Part shown: piece after piece, positions 37,070 through 50,254 of the stretch
Numbering within the stretch: position 1 is the stretch's first letter
How the letters are laid out: every line of letters begins with the position of its first letter
Assembly (NCBI RefSeq): GCF_032854445.1
Contig: NC_088303.1
Coordinates: forward strand, 10,611,501-10,675,500
Length of the DNA stretch: 64,000 nucleotides
Direction: 5' to 3'
Origin: Liolophura sinensis
Taxonomy: Eukaryota > Mollusca > Polyplacophora > Chitonida > Chitonidae
The notes under the pieces: generated by a model
The model's input: the letters and a program-made list of their open reading frames with translations, nothing else
Told to the model about the DNA's origin: nothing
Databases searched by the model: none
Made by a program: the position numbers and the translations under genes

Positions 37070-37720
37070 GTGTGTCATGCCTGGTGTTTTGGCCGGGTGT
37101 TACGCCTTGTGTTTTGCTAAGGTGTTATGTCTGGTGTTTTTGGCATGGTGTTATGTCCGGTGGGTATGGTACCGTGTTATGCCTGGTGTTTTTGGCACCG
37201 TGTTATGTCTGGTGTTTTGGCATCGAGTTATGTCCAGTGTTTTCGGCTTGGTGTTATATCAGGGGATTTTGGCAAGGTGTTATGTCTGGTGTTTTTGTTA
37301 CCGTGCTATGCCTGGTGTTTTTGGCATGGTATTATATCTGGTGTTTTTGGCATTGTGTTATTTACGGTATTTTTGGCAGGGTATTATACCTGGGGCTTTT
37401 GGTTGGGTGTTATGCCAGGTGTGTCCGGCGCGGCATTTTGCCACCATTTTATGTCCAGTGTGCCTGGTGTTTTCGGCACGGAGCTATGAGTGGTGTTGGG
37501 TGTTTTTGAACGGTGTTATATATGGTATTTTTGGCATGGGGTTATACCTGGTGTTTTTGGTACGGTGTTTTCCCTGGTGTTTGCAGTTCGGTGTCATGTC
37601 TGGTGTTTTTGACATGTTTTCGGGATTATGCCTGGCCCTAGCACGATGTTGTGCCTGGTATTTTGGCAGGTTGTTATACCTGGTGTTTCAGGCGCGATGT
37701 TATGTCTGGTGTTTTCGACA
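37070..37720. repeat. Degenerate minisatellite, about 26 bp, over 20 copies
   Basis: Variants of gtgttatgtctggtgttttt followed by ggcac or ggcat recur about every 26 bp (for example at 37174 and 37200). All three + frames stay open for long stretches (up to 234 codons) because the T/G-rich unit lacks + strand stops. The array lies within the 8 kb receptor intron. Confidence 0.93.
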
Positions 37721-37724
37721 CGAC

Positions 37725-39720
37725 GAAATAACGTTGATAACGACATTAAAAACAGGGCCTGTTTGTACGAAGCCTTCTTAACGTTACGAACACGTAACTA
37801 CCATGGCAAACAACAAGGTAGGCATTACGCGGCCATGACTGTTACATGTCCGTAATGTTAAGTGGGCTTCATACATGTGGGCCCAAAAAGACGACTGAAT
37901 GAGTTTTCCTTTCTATTTTTAAAGAAAAAAATCATTTTCCAACGAGAATTAATAAAGTCCTTTTTATATTAACCCAATACCGGTGTACATTCTAGAGTCA
38001 TTTGTATTAATGGCCATGTTTCACTTTATGTTTTATCCATCCATATTGCCACATTTTTCAATTATCCAAATGATAATCGGCTGTTTTCCTGCTTAGCGTT
38101 AGGGAGTTCCGATCCGCCAACGTTATTTCTATAACATCCCAAGACTTAGAATTGTGTGTCTCTTTCTATTTTGAATTTCAGTTCTTTCTGTCTCAACATT
38201 TCTCTTGTGATACTCTTCTGCAGATATAATAATATTCTGATATGTACAGAAGAAAAATTGACAACTGACAATTCTCGACTCCTTGTAAACAATGTGTAAC
38301 CTGAATTGTGGCCGTTCCTTACACTGAGTCGCTTTGAAATATACGCCCTGTTCGCCTTTGATGGTTGCTGTATGGATTTCTGACCTGACATCTACCTGGT
38401 GGGTGATCTGTAAATCATCAAACACTCAATAGTTTATGACAAACAGCTCAGCGCTTCTTGTCCACAGCCGACAGCTCTTTCAAGATTCGTCCACTGCATG
38501 CTGGTGATATACTCTCTATACCGCGTTACATGTGTGACAGTATTGACCGCCAGGCTGGTATGGTCAAAATGTCAGGCCACACCCTTTTGCAACACCTGAT
38601 ACTTGTCATAAAGTGTAGGCCAGGTAGAGTTACAGAAGCCGACAATGTGTGAAAGTTATACTTCAAAACAGGCAGGGATTTATTGATCTATTGTCGCCGT
38701 ATTAATACAGGACATTAGAATGACCACGTGTTAGATACTAGAGATAAGTGCTTGTGAATGATCGAACTCTTGATAAACTACAAAAACTGTAATAGATCTA
38801 CCCTTTTTGTTTCAATGTAGGCGCAATGTGCTTTTGAACAATGTCGTGGCGATGCCAGCAGCTGATTGCCAGACTTGTTATTACACATTAGTCACAGAAT
38901 TCTAACATCTGAAGGGAAGCATGGAAATTCAATATGCCTTGCCACTTTGCTGATAATGTCCTGTATTTCCGAGCCGTGAAATAGCCGTTGTGTTCTCCAA
39001 TCACACCTTGATAAACGCAAGTGGTACAATGCGAGTCACTGCCATTGACGTTATTGGGAAGCCGCAAGCATGCTCAGGTCTCCTGGACTGAACAAATACT
39101 GTGTACTATTCTCATATTTTCATTATACACAGTATAGTATTCAACATCAGATTTTATTCTGAAGCAGGACGTTGCTTCAAATTAAATGTCGGGAAAGTTC
39201 ACGCGTACCTTTTCAACATATTAAATTTTAATATTTTAACACCAGCTGGTGTAAGCGATGAGATCTAAATCAATGGCATTTCCTAATACACACGATTTTT
39301 AAACAAAAACTCATCATTGATGGACAGCTTAAAATGGTAGCATTTAATCAACTTTAGTCGTTGTTATCAAAAAATTCTCTTGAAACATGTTCTTGATACC
39401 CGTCACATCCTCTGTGTCATTCTGGTTAAATGTCTCTTTTGAATCTACTTTCGATTAGATACAACTGGCCATTTTCATTCACTGTGTTAATTAAGCAGAT
39501 TTTAAAACGCGTTTAGCATTTGCATAAATCTTCCATTATTCTTCCTGGATGTCCTTCCATAGCTGTCATTCAAGCCACTGTGCAACCCAATACATCAATG
39601 TCGTGGCGTTAAATGGTCACACGAATATTGGAAACGCGTCGGTACTCCGATTGTTAGAACAGGAACACATTTTTGTACCCAACCTTCAAGCTTACCTTGC
39701 ATTTCTCGAGACTTATCATG
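37725..39720. other. Intronic sequence, nothing recognised
   Basis: No array, SINE or motif-bearing open frame supported. Confidence 0.5.
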
Positions 39721-39724
39721 AAAG

Positions 39725-40055
39725 TGGGCCTATCGTGTAGTGTAAAGCATCTCCCCATATTAGGTCAAAGTGACGGGAAATGACATCTCATTGTAGCACA
39801 TAGACTAGTAGTTTCACCGGAAAGTAGTATATCCATTGTGTTGGACCACCTGAGCCATTGCGTGGGGAAGTGGTATCCATTTGAGGCAATTCTCGGTATC
39901 CATCTGGCGGGAAGAAGCATCCCATTGTCAGCTGAATAAAGCTGACGGGAAATAGTATCCCATTTTGAGAAATGGCTGGAGTCATTCTCACAGGAAACGG
40001 CATACCATTTTGCCTGCGTTAGTGTAAAGGGAAATTGTATCTCATTGTGTCAGTG
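39725..40055. repeat. Very degenerate tandem repeat
   Basis: Phrases like gacgggaaatagtatcccat, gggaagtggtatccat and gggaaattgtatctcattgtg recur at about 35-45 bp, with heavy divergence. It ends about 190 bp before exon b. Confidence 0.65.
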
Positions 40056-40243
40056 ATATCACGGCTACTAGAATGGTTTCGAATTCTAGATCCGCGCTTG
40101 CGTCATTGGGAAACGATGCTTCATCTCCAAGAAAATTATACCAAGAAATTACGCTTTCAGTCTACCATTTACCTGATTTCTAAATTACACATTTTAGCCT
40201 ACTATTCACCTGATTTCTGATCCACCTTTTTTCTTCGTTTCAG

Positions 40244-40414
40244 GTTAGTTTTTTCTCCACAAGTGCGGAGCTAAGCAGTAGAGATAGATACCCGTTTTTC
40301 CTGCGAACCATTCCATCTGACGTGAACCAAGCCCAGGCTATGGTGGAGCTGGTCAAGATGTACGGCTGGTCTTATGTTTCCGTTATCTACGAAGAATCGA
40401 GTTATGGCATTAAG
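40244..40414 (+). CDS. mGluR-like exon b: lobe 1/hinge, ligand-contacting Thr, Asp and Tyr
   Basis: The exon has a strong pyrimidine tract and cag acceptor and ends at aag before gtaatg. It has 57 codons in phase 0-0. It continues directly from exon a (IPQ then VSFFSTSAELSSR), with no residues missing relative to mGluRs. T at 40259-40261 corresponds to mGlu1 T188, D at 40319-40321 (in IPSDVNQAQAM) to D208, and Y at 40403-40405 (in EESSYG) to Y236. These are contacts with the bound amino acid's backbone. The motif YGWSYVSVIYE matches the family's W-Y-V-S strand. The preceding intron is 8,038 bp and carries minisatellites at 33.6 and 37.1 kb. Confidence 0.95.
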
Positions 40415-40419
40415 GTAAT

Positions 40420-42700
40420 GTCATTATCTCATCATTACCTCTTGTATCACTCTCCCAAAATACGTAGCTTACTGGAAACTAGGCCATTGTCTTGGTTAAG
40501 GGTACTTAATAACCCTTTCCAGAAGATAAGACAAGCTATGTCATGTATTTATTATGTAGTTACAGAAAGTGCCTTGGTGCAAAGTGATATATGGCAGCAT
40601 CGTAAGAAAAGAAAACGCGAGATACTTGGACATCTGTAAAAGGATCATTCTTTGTTAAACTTAACCCAACTTTGAACATAGCCTTATTTGGCTGTCCGAT
40701 GTCTATAGTCTATCGATGCATATAATTTAGTTCAGAATATTTGAAAATCTGCTAAGTATGTCCTGTATAGTCCCACAAAACGGGAAAAACCCATGACATA
40801 ATGAGTACTCATAATATGAACGAATCCTTATTGTTTCTACATTCATTAACAACTCACTACCAGAAACTACATAAAGGGCATGGTCACAACAAGGCTAAGA
40901 CATGATCACTGGATAAGGCACATGCAGAGAATTTGATGACCAGAAATGCTGTTGCAGGAAGAGGGTGAACATAACATACCACACTCCATGCTACCACTGA
41001 GTCAGCGTTTTCTTTTTTCACCCAAACAAAATTCATTTTGCTTCACTCTACCACACCATCTTTACCTAGGTGATAGTATCGTCGTTCTTGGAAATTCCAC
41101 TATCCGGATGTGCATATTGCGCAGATTCTAGTTCTGAAAGTTGGTTGAGAGCACTTTGTGTTTTGAACCAACGACCTCACCTCAATGGCGGGCACCTGAT
41201 AGCCAAATATACATTGCAACCGTCTTTAGCGAATTTCAGTATTAGAATATGTGTTATATACATTACGCGCATTCCCCAGTAACAATAATACTGTTGGTTA
41301 AAAACACTTTCAAAATGAAAAATCTACCAGTCTGGAACTATATCTCAAATGTAAAAGACATATTTCGAGCGTCTATATACTCGCCGTTAACATAACAAGT
41401 GTGATCACATACGTGATCCCCGTAAGTGTAAACGATTCCTTTTCCTGCGGGATTCGTGGAATTTTTTCACAGTGGGTGTGTTATTATATTGTGTTATTAT
41501 ACAGCATTCTTCAAAAAACGCACTTTTTTGCAAAATCACAACATAAGGTTTGCCGTCTTACATTTTACAGCATATTTTTCTCGCAGTCTGGAATCAGTTG
41601 ATATATACACGGCTGTTTTTTAAACATTTCAGCAATATTGCAGCTATATTGTGGCGATGTTTTTTTTTTGTATAATGTATAAGAGGTTAGCAGTTTTATG
41701 TGATGACTGACCGTCAATATGAGCTAAGCGTGGAGAGCGGATATTCCAGTGCGTGACTGCTAATGTGCGCAACAGAGAGCGATATGTATCAACGTGGTCG
41801 CTGAATTGTTTAAATGGAAACCAGCACGGCTTCTCGGTAATCGCTCTGATATATATGTCGTCCGTACGTCTCTGCCCACCACGCTTCTTCTATTGACGGT
41901 GAGGTATGCCTATCCGCTGTAAGCATTAGCTGGGGTGGAGTTAGGTAATGATAATACCGGAAGAAGTGATGGGTTAGCCGCAGTCTGAAGCTGTACACAC
42001 GGGCAGCCACCACCGGAATCACGCTGGCTATCTACTTCATCAACACCACCTCTCGCTCTGTATCATTGCCTACCTAACGGCTTCTGTATCAGCCTCGTTC
42101 GTTTCGCCCTGGCGATATTGCCGAGTCCTGTGACACAACCCCATGATTAATCAACTCAGGGGTACGTCTGCATGAGTAAAGTCCTTGTACTGTCAGCATT
42201 CGGATTATGCATCCTGTCTTTAATATGCATATCCAGTTAAGCCATCACTCCCCGGTCCTAGGTGTCTTGCTTCAAGACAAATTTCTCCACCCTGGCTTCA
42301 CTCGTCACAGTATCCCAATGCAATTCCCTCGGACTTATAAGGGCTGACTTTTCATAGCCGAGGGAGAAAGTCTGTTTCATTTATAATAGCAATGTTGCTT
42401 TAAATAGATACAGAGCCATTCGTTTACTAATTGATTTATTCACCGAGTTCAGAGCAGTAAATACATTTCTAAACATGGATTATCATGTTCGTTGTAAAGC
42501 TCTTGAGAGTTTGTTCTCGACCACGTATAAGAAATATTATTTGTTACATAGGACAAGGGATATTCTTCGTGATTTGATATCTATGACCTCTATCTATTGT
42601 ATATCACGCGTGTAACAGTCAAATTTGAAGCCTTTTCCAAAAATGATATTAGTTGTAAAAACAAATTTTAAAATAGACCAGAGAAAATGATGTAAAAACA
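40420..42700. other. Intronic sequence, nothing recognised
   Basis: A reading continues from exon b into the intron to a stop at 40,637, which is ordinary intron read-through. No repeat was assigned. Confidence 0.5.
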
Positions 42701-42703
42701 ACC

Positions 42704-44008
42704 ACGAGTGACATTAAACCCTCCAGCTAACAACGTAGGAAACAGCATTATGCCCTCTTTGCTGAAAACGCAACAAGCGACATCATTCCCTTTTGCCATC
42801 AATCAAACAAACGACATTATAACCTTTTGCTATCAAACAAACAAGCGACATCATACCCTCTTGCTATGAACCAATCAAGCGACATTTTGTACTCGTGCTA
42901 TCAGTTAAACAAGTGACATTATACCCTCTTGCTATCAAGTAAACCAGCGACATTATACCTTATTGTTATCAAGTAAACAAGCGACATTATACTCTCGTGG
43001 TATCAAGTAAATAAGCGGCATTGTACCCTCTTGTTATCAACGGCACAAGCAACATTGTACTTTCTTGTTGTCAACCAGCCAAGCGACATCATTCCCTCTT
43101 GCTATCAAGTAAACAAACGACATCATCCTTCTTGCTATCAAGTAAACAAGCGACATTATACTCTCGTGGTATCAAGTAAACAAGCGGCATTGTACCCTCT
43201 TGTTATCAACGGCACAAGCAACATTGTACTTTCTTGTTGTCAACCAGCCAAGCGATATCATTCCCTCTTGCTATCAAGTAAACAAACGATATCATCCTTC
43301 TTGCTATCAAGTAAACAAGTGACACCAACCCTCTTGCTATCAAGTAAACAAGCGACATCATCCCTCTTGCTATCAAGTAAACAAGCGACATCATCCCTCT
43401 TACTATCAAGTAAACAAGCGACATCATCCCTCTTGCTATCAAGTAAACAAGTGACATCATCCCTCTTGTTATCAAGTAAACAAGTGACATCATCCCTCTT
43501 GCTATCAAGTAAACAAGCGACATCATCCCTCTTGCTATCAAGTAAACAAGTGACATCATCCCTCTTGCTATCAAGTAAACAAGCGACATCATCCCTCTTG
43601 CTATCAAGTAAACAAGCGACATCATCCCTCTTGCTATCAAGTAAACAAGTGACATCATCCCTCTTGCTATCAAGTAAACAAGTGACATCATCCCTCTTGC
43701 TATCAAGTAAACAAGCGACATCATCCCTCTTGCTATCAAGTAAACAAGCGACATCATCCTTCTTGCTATCAAGTAAACAAGCGACATCATCCCTCTTGCT
43801 GTCAACGGCACTGGCAACATTATATCATGTCGCTATCAACGGAACAAGCTACATTTTGCCCTCTTGATGTCAACGAAGCAAGGGCAAATTGAAACATTTT
43901 GCTAACAAGGAAGCAACCAACATAAAACTCTCTCGATATCAACGGAACAAACAAGATTAAATCCTATTCCTGGCAGCGCCGCAAGCGGCATTAAACCCCC
44001 CAGACAGC
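42704..44008. repeat. Minisatellite, 33 bp unit, about 36-39 copies, with a higher-order duplication
   Basis: The unit atcaagtaaacaagcgacat plus catccctcttgct is nearly homogeneous from about 43,330 to 43,800 and decays toward both edges. A block of about 169 bp containing variant units (ctctcgtggtatcaagtaa, tcaacggcacaagcaacatt, ttgttgtcaaccagccaagc) occurs twice, at about 42,981 and 43,150. Open frames of 278 (+) and 204 (-) codons are period artefacts. Confidence 0.96.
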
Positions 44009-44810
44009 AAAAAAAATGAAGCAAGACAGAAAAATACATTTCAAATTTTTAATCTTTGCTTTGAAATCAACAAAGGTGACTCCTGTGAGTGCTTTTCTTA
44101 ACTCATGCTCACTCTGTGCCTCAGAATCATCGTTTTATATATCAGAGCCGCGTGTGAATGGCTCATTTTACATTTATTAATTACACTTTTAGTATCTTTT
44201 CCAGCATGTTATCCGGTTTGCGCGCCGTCTGTCATTCAAGCAGAGTTTCGGAGTCCTAAAAGGGATCACGCCATGTAGCGATTCGGAAAAGAAAAATTAA
44301 AATTGTTTTTAACCCCGTTATCTTGATTTCAAAACATTTCCTTTATGCGCGTTTGATGGACATAGAGTTGATACAATCGATTTTTTCCTGCGTTATTTTG
44401 TAATGGTGATGTTCGCTTCATCCGTGAACTGGTACATTTCTTTTTCCCGGGCTTGATCGTTATCTTCCGGTGACATTTCACTCCATAACCGGCCATCATT
44501 CCACAACACCATTACCACTTAAAATCAGAGAATCATCAGCTGTTACACATAAATGAATATTTACATTTTTTTATTCTACTACCTTATAATGTAAGTTATA
44601 AAAAAAAACCTGGTCTAGTTATCACAACCTTTAAGACAAGTCAACTCTAGCTTGTAAGCTGGCCTACTTTCTGAAGTCTTCTGATGAGCATCCGGCTTAG
44701 GGGTATTGACCTACAGAATGAAACGTTAGCTTCCAATACTTCCCAGTTGTACACATGCGATGCTTCTGTGGAAGACTTTCTGGTATATATTTTTTTAAAT
44801 TTTGATTCGA

Positions 44811-45056
44811 GGGGCCTCCGTGGCTCAGGCGGTTAGCGCGTTAGCACAGCGTAATGACCCAGGAGTCTCTCACCAATGCGGTCGCTGTGAGTTCAAGTCC
44901 AGCTCATGCTGGCTTCCTCTCCGGCCGTACGTGGGAAGGTCTTGTAGCAACCTGCGGATGGCCGTGGGTTTCCTCCCACCATAATGCTGGCCGCCGTAGT
45001 ATAAGTGAAATATTCTTGAGTACGGCGTAAAACACCAATCAAATAAATAAATAAAT
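44811..45056 (+). mobile_element. SINE-A, full length, perfect target duplication
   Basis: The head is ggcctccgtggctcaggcgg, with B box gtgagttcaagtcc. The 3' block runs to gtacggcgtaaaacaccaat and an (aaat)n tail. The 14 bp flanks aaattttgattcga at 44797-44810 and 45057-45070 are identical, which suggests a young insertion. It lies in the long receptor intron. Confidence 0.96.
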
Positions 45057-45070
45057 AAATTTTGATTCGA

Positions 45071-48000
45071 TCCAAATGCCAAACTGCTGGGGAAGGTTAG
45101 GGGGGAGTATTATGATACAATTCTATGGCACAAAACGACCTGTCTCCAAAGGTCATATGTATGAAGGACAATACCGTGAACTGGTCTGAAGTAAGCCTTG
45201 AAGAAATGAAAGCTTCACGTCACCGAGGTGTAACAGACTCGATCAATCAGCTGCCTAGAGTGCACATTATCATTAGAGTAAGTGATTCAACGATGACAAA
45301 TGTATTCCGACTGCACGGGGCTGGCATTGACTGGGCATTGACTAATAAGCCTAGTCCGTGGGGACAAAAATACTTGATGGAAGCTGAATGTATTATTAAT
45401 GCCGGGCCTAGTTCCTTTGTAAAAGGTGTAAGAGAATCTGAAGAAAATTTGATTTGCAACGCTGATGACAATAATTTGTGGTCGTGTCAGGGAATTTTGT
45501 TTCTAACGGCTCTTGTTCAGTTAAAGGCATCTGCTGTGACCTCCACTTATACTAAAGCGCATTAAAAACTAGTTGTTAGAATTCGTGCACAGAATGGTGC
45601 CCCACAGTGGATGCTGTAATAAGCTTGCAGCGTGAATAAGACAGTTATTTATACCGTATCAGGAACATATACAACTGACAAATCGCATCCGGTAAAACCT
45701 GAATGTGTTGGATCCACAGATTTCAGTCTTGATAATCTTCGGATATATCCACAAAATGACACGGTACCGAATATAAAGACAACCGACACCAGACAACAAT
45801 CCGCAAATACTTTACACATTTATTTTATAGCGTAATTCTGTACCCTTGGATACCCCTCATGTCCCCAGTAAGATACACCCTGTTCTCCAACTAATGAACT
45901 GCAGTTAACTGTACTACATTAAAGGGATGTTAATCCGTGCCTTTCAGTATTACTACAGTAGATTTCTCTAGAACTTGACCCAATCAGCGGATCTAGAACG
46001 CTCTGCAATTTTGTTCACCCTTTTTCAAACTATGCCGCAGTAAAACAGCAATAAAATAAATCTAAATGGCAATCTCAAGAATTTGTGTTACGCATATTTA
46101 AAAAGAATGCAAGAAGTGTGCGAGTGTCTCATATTATGCTAACGTACGCACTTAGACTGAACTTTGTGGACTATCCACCAAGATTTAACATTTTTTATCG
46201 CATGTGCAATGTTTCCACCCAAACTAACATGCTTCTCCAAATCGGAAAGTACATCTATTTTTTCCACATTGTACATTACAACTATTTGTCCGGGCGTATG
46301 TTGGTAAATTGCTTCCAGCGCATAAGTATGAAGGGTTGCCCTTGGAGATATATAATCATGAGGGGTAACTACACTCGACAAAGGGAGTTTTGGCGGGTTG
46401 GAATAAGAACAGAATGTACTCACTCGACAAGGACCTTGTCATGTACATGTGGATAAGACCGCTGTGACAACAATGAGATTTCCACTGGCACGCCATGTTA
46501 CATGATAATGTATATGGCTCATTTTTACCGCAGTCACAATTCGAGTAGTTTTACCATCCGGTACAGGGGAAAATCTGTTCGGTTTAACAAGAATTACATT
46601 AACCTCCTGTAGTGCGTATTCCAATAGCGTCCCATGTTATTAAATAAGAAAGTCAATAGAGTCTCGATACAGCATACTGCTACACGTATCATACTATTCA
46701 CAGTACAGAAAATCCGGTACATTTACCTGCTACTAGACGTCTCCTGTAAATTAAATTTGGTGTAGTGCTCGCGATCCCTTTCACGCTAATTGACAGAGAG
46801 CCATGATAGGCGTATAGTGCCATATACTGATTCAAGTCTATATGTTGGATACTGACGATGACGTGTCCATCTAACCACCGTTGTCAAGGCATGTGCGCTC
46901 GCAGTCACAAAGTTGACCTTAATCTCTAAACCTCTAAATCTAAAAGTTTAGTATAGATTATAAAGAACATCAACATTAGATGAAAGTTATTTATCAGTGT
47001 CTGTAATATGATTGTCTCCTCGTATCCGCGTACCCATCCATAAAAAAAACTATGTTCAGTCACAGACAGACGAAACGGCATTACTCTTTGAAACACTGGA
47101 ATGAAGTGAATTTTTATAAATTGTTTCACAGAAGCCAGTAATATTTTGAGAGATTGCGATATCTACCAATTGAATTCCGACATGAAAATTTTGGTCATGG
47201 CTTTTTCCACTTGATGGAATCTATGAACACGCTAGTAAACGCCCGTAACCTCCTTGCCAGAAAATTTAACATCTCCTCAGAGAGCGTTTATGGGCTAAGT
47301 CTTTTAGGGACTAGGATGGTTCCTACCGAGTAAGACAATGCTGTCATCTCAATATTGTCTTGAAAATGGGGATTGACTGTGGATTCGAAGTGTGTACACG
47401 ACGCGATAGACAGCCAGACTAACCATGACAAAGCGACAGTCATTAACTGCGTGCTGAGGTGTGATCACCAGGTCTGTCTCGCACCATCTCCTCAATTAGT
47501 AACAGAGGTATTCTGTCGGCAGGACACTGATATATCCACGTCTAGAAATAATCCACGAACAATCTATCTGTGTTTGATGTCTGAATGGCCTTTATTCCCT
47601 TGAGTACCTAGTCAGAAAAGACTGTAATTTCCCATTAGTACGTATGGGTTTAGTCAGGTGTGTGTTAGAACCAGGTTACCTTATACGGGAACTATTGCCT
47701 CGGCCTATCCAGCTACGTTTATTGACGGCTATTGGCGAGAGTATTCCTGGTGTAGGTCGTAGCCTCCGGAGGGTTGTGCTGATGATTTTGACCTCTAATA
47801 AATGCTTACAAAATCACAACAAGAACGTTGTACAACTAGATTCATGCTTAATTCTGAAACAAATGGAAATAAATCTAAGCACCACTGAGTCTGATCTAGG
47901 CATTCGACTGTCGCTGGATTGTATGCTTCAGTTCTTTAACGGTGGCCTCTAAGATTGAAACAGTGCTGACCTAATTATCTCGGGCATTCAGAGAAAACAC

Positions 48001-48830
48001 CTTGGCTTGAACACGGTGTGTCAACAGTTTTACTGTATTTTATAAAATAAAACAGAAACAAAACATTCCCTGCATGCGAGAAAGACGAAGGAGCAAAATT
48101 TAAATTCTTCAGGTGTAATAAATTCAGAGAGAAAAAAATTATCGGGTGATATGCCGTCTTCGCATTCTCATAAATCTTCGGCATTCTTAATGAATTTTCA
48201 TCTGTCGACAAAAAAGTATTTGGGGAGATGAATGTAGTTTGGGCCGAGACGGTATGCTACTGTCTGACATAATTTGTGATACCGTCGTACATATTATTAC
48301 GGCTTGTAAATCAACTGATTTTAGACCTTTTAGACTTGCCCCACAGTACTTTGTAAAATGGCGCTTTGGCTACAAGTACCTAAATCGTTGTAAACGATCT
48401 CAAAATGACGTCTTATGCTGTAGCTCTGTGCTTCGTCACAGCATAGGCCGCGCATTCTGATAGCAACGTGTTCGATTGGTTAAAATTCTCAAGATGGCTG
48501 CCTCGACTCACGCCAGTCATTTGTGCAGTGATGTCATTTGTTCTACATGTTATTGGGTGAAATCCCATTAAAATGATAAGGTCTTATACTTTTTGGCAAG
48601 CTTTAGTGTCCTGCTTTCGACTGAAAAATGTTTAACCCAGGTGCTGTCTTTCACTTTAAATTGATGCATTTTGTGTGTTATAAAACGGCATAAATAAGGT
48701 GTGGATCTAGATTTTACAGCTAAAACACCTGAGTTCTACGTCCTAGTGTTACATTTGCATGTCTGCGCTTTCATCTATAAATCAAATGTCAGGTTACACA
48801 CTTGAACAACATTCTTCTGTGCGAAAGCCT
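45071..48830. other. Intronic sequence, no supported gene
   Basis: It contains an isolated 146-codon open frame (45,125-45,565), about the longest outside the arrays, with no family motif and no splice or promoter support. No RNA gene or array seen. Confidence 0.5.
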
Positions 48831-48834
48831 GAAA

Positions 48835-49070
48835 TTTACTCAAAACGGACTTAAGTCTTCATACCAGACTTGAAACCAAGCCTTCAATTGTGTTCTTAAC
48901 CTAAAAAAAACTGTGCAACAGTGTATTAAATATGCAATAAATCTGTTGCTGTTTTACATTGACTTTGGACAACTGCATTGGCTGCTGAGTTTGTCTAAAA
49001 TTTTTAACTTAAAATTTGACTTAATACCAGAATTAGGTCATCCAATTTCGAACAACTGGGTCCAGATCTG
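48835..49070. repeat. MITE-like fragment
   Basis: Contains cggacttaagtcttcatacc and ends with cgaacaactgggtccaga, an end similar to that near 16,030. A non-autonomous element is only a possibility. Confidence 0.28.
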
Positions 49071-49074
49071 AGGA

Positions 49075-50250
49075 CATTAATTTCACTTCTACGTGCGTAG
49101 CGCAGAACCTTTGGTCCGTCAATAACTATTGTCAGCTTACGATTTAGATTTATCTGTTACACCCAGAAATCGAATCAGATGTATGTGATTCAAAGCCAAA
49201 TGTAATACATGTAGGAGGAGTATATGAACTAACTGAAAAGAGGTGACCAGTTTGAAACTCGCAGGGCGAGACATGAGATTACGCGTGATGTATAAAACAC
49301 GAGAAAGTAAAGCTCCACATTTGTACTTCATCTGGTTATTTTGGTTCGAACGTGGGTTTCTTTTTCAAATTTATTTCCCTTTTTTTTCGTCAATAATACG
49401 ATGATGGACTTCGGTCTACTTATTTTAGGTTAACTCACATATTTGGTCACCATTACGTTGGTCTTCTAAAGGATTATGCAGGGTATAAGAAAACCACGAC
49501 CTTTCAGGACCACGACCTCACAGATATAGGGGGTGCTAAGGAGGTTTTCCACTTTAATGTGCTACATAAAGAGGTCCAAATCGCAATAAAAACACCTACA
49601 GTAGTTTTCTGCTGTTTCCACACATGGCTTTGTACCACCTAATTCTATTATGACTGAAAACACGCCCAAAAATGCAATGTATTACAGGAAAGAACAAAAA
49701 GGGTACATACATTTTGTATTGGACGGTGGTGTTGAGGATGGGAAGAAAGTTATTACGAGGTGCTCTTGTAACAAAAAAAAACAAGTGACATATACCGGTA
49801 TGATAAGGTTGTAAGCGTTTGCCTCACTCACAGTGTCTCGATATTCTAAGATCTATAAAAGCACAGACACTTACCCTAGATTATCTTTTTGTTCTTATCT
49901 GGACGCCCCACAAAGGTAACTGGAATTCGGATGAAGTTGTTCATTTTAAGAAAATATTACGTGTTTTGATGACTGTGTTAAAATAAAGCTGTTTTCGCAC
50001 TTACTTTTAATATCATGTTCTGCGATAAAACACCAATGTCTGCAGACAACACAACATTCTGTAAACACATATGTGACTAACACACTGCTCATCTTACAAC
50101 ATTTGACTTTAAATCCCGTGCACCTTGATAACGTTTCCTTCATGAGATGGAACCGTTATGGGTGTAAACATGGCTCAGCATTGGTGTTCAAAAGAATCGG
50201 CGGTAGCGTTTTAAACACGAAATTAGGTATCAAGCCTATGGGTTGTTTGT
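49075..50250. other. Intronic sequence, nothing recognised
   Basis: No exon, SINE or array supported. Confidence 0.5.
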
Positions 50251-50254
50251 AGGT

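Noticed and set aside
37072-37781. Cysteine- and tryptophan-rich open frames of up to 234 codons
   Set aside because: All three + frames are open at once over a T/G-rich minisatellite inside an intron.
40322-40639. Exon b extended to a stop at 40,637
   Set aside because: Homology to mGluRs stops exactly at the GT donor at 40,415 and resumes in frame at 59,346. The extension is intron.
41070-41200. Reverse tRNA-like B box near 41,160
   Set aside because: Only a short loose match (gaaccaacgacctcac), with no A box at the right spacing and no SINE body.
43031-43867. Open frames of 278 (+) and 204 (-) codons
   Set aside because: Period artefact of the 33 bp array inside a receptor intron.
42704-44008. 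CRISPR-like array
   Set aside because: Repeats are contiguous 33 bp units without unique spacers, in a eukaryotic intron.
45125-45565. 146-codon open frame, about the longest outside the arrays
   Set aside because: This length is near what chance gives in 64 kb over six frames. It has no known motif and no splice or promoter support, and it lies just after a SINE.
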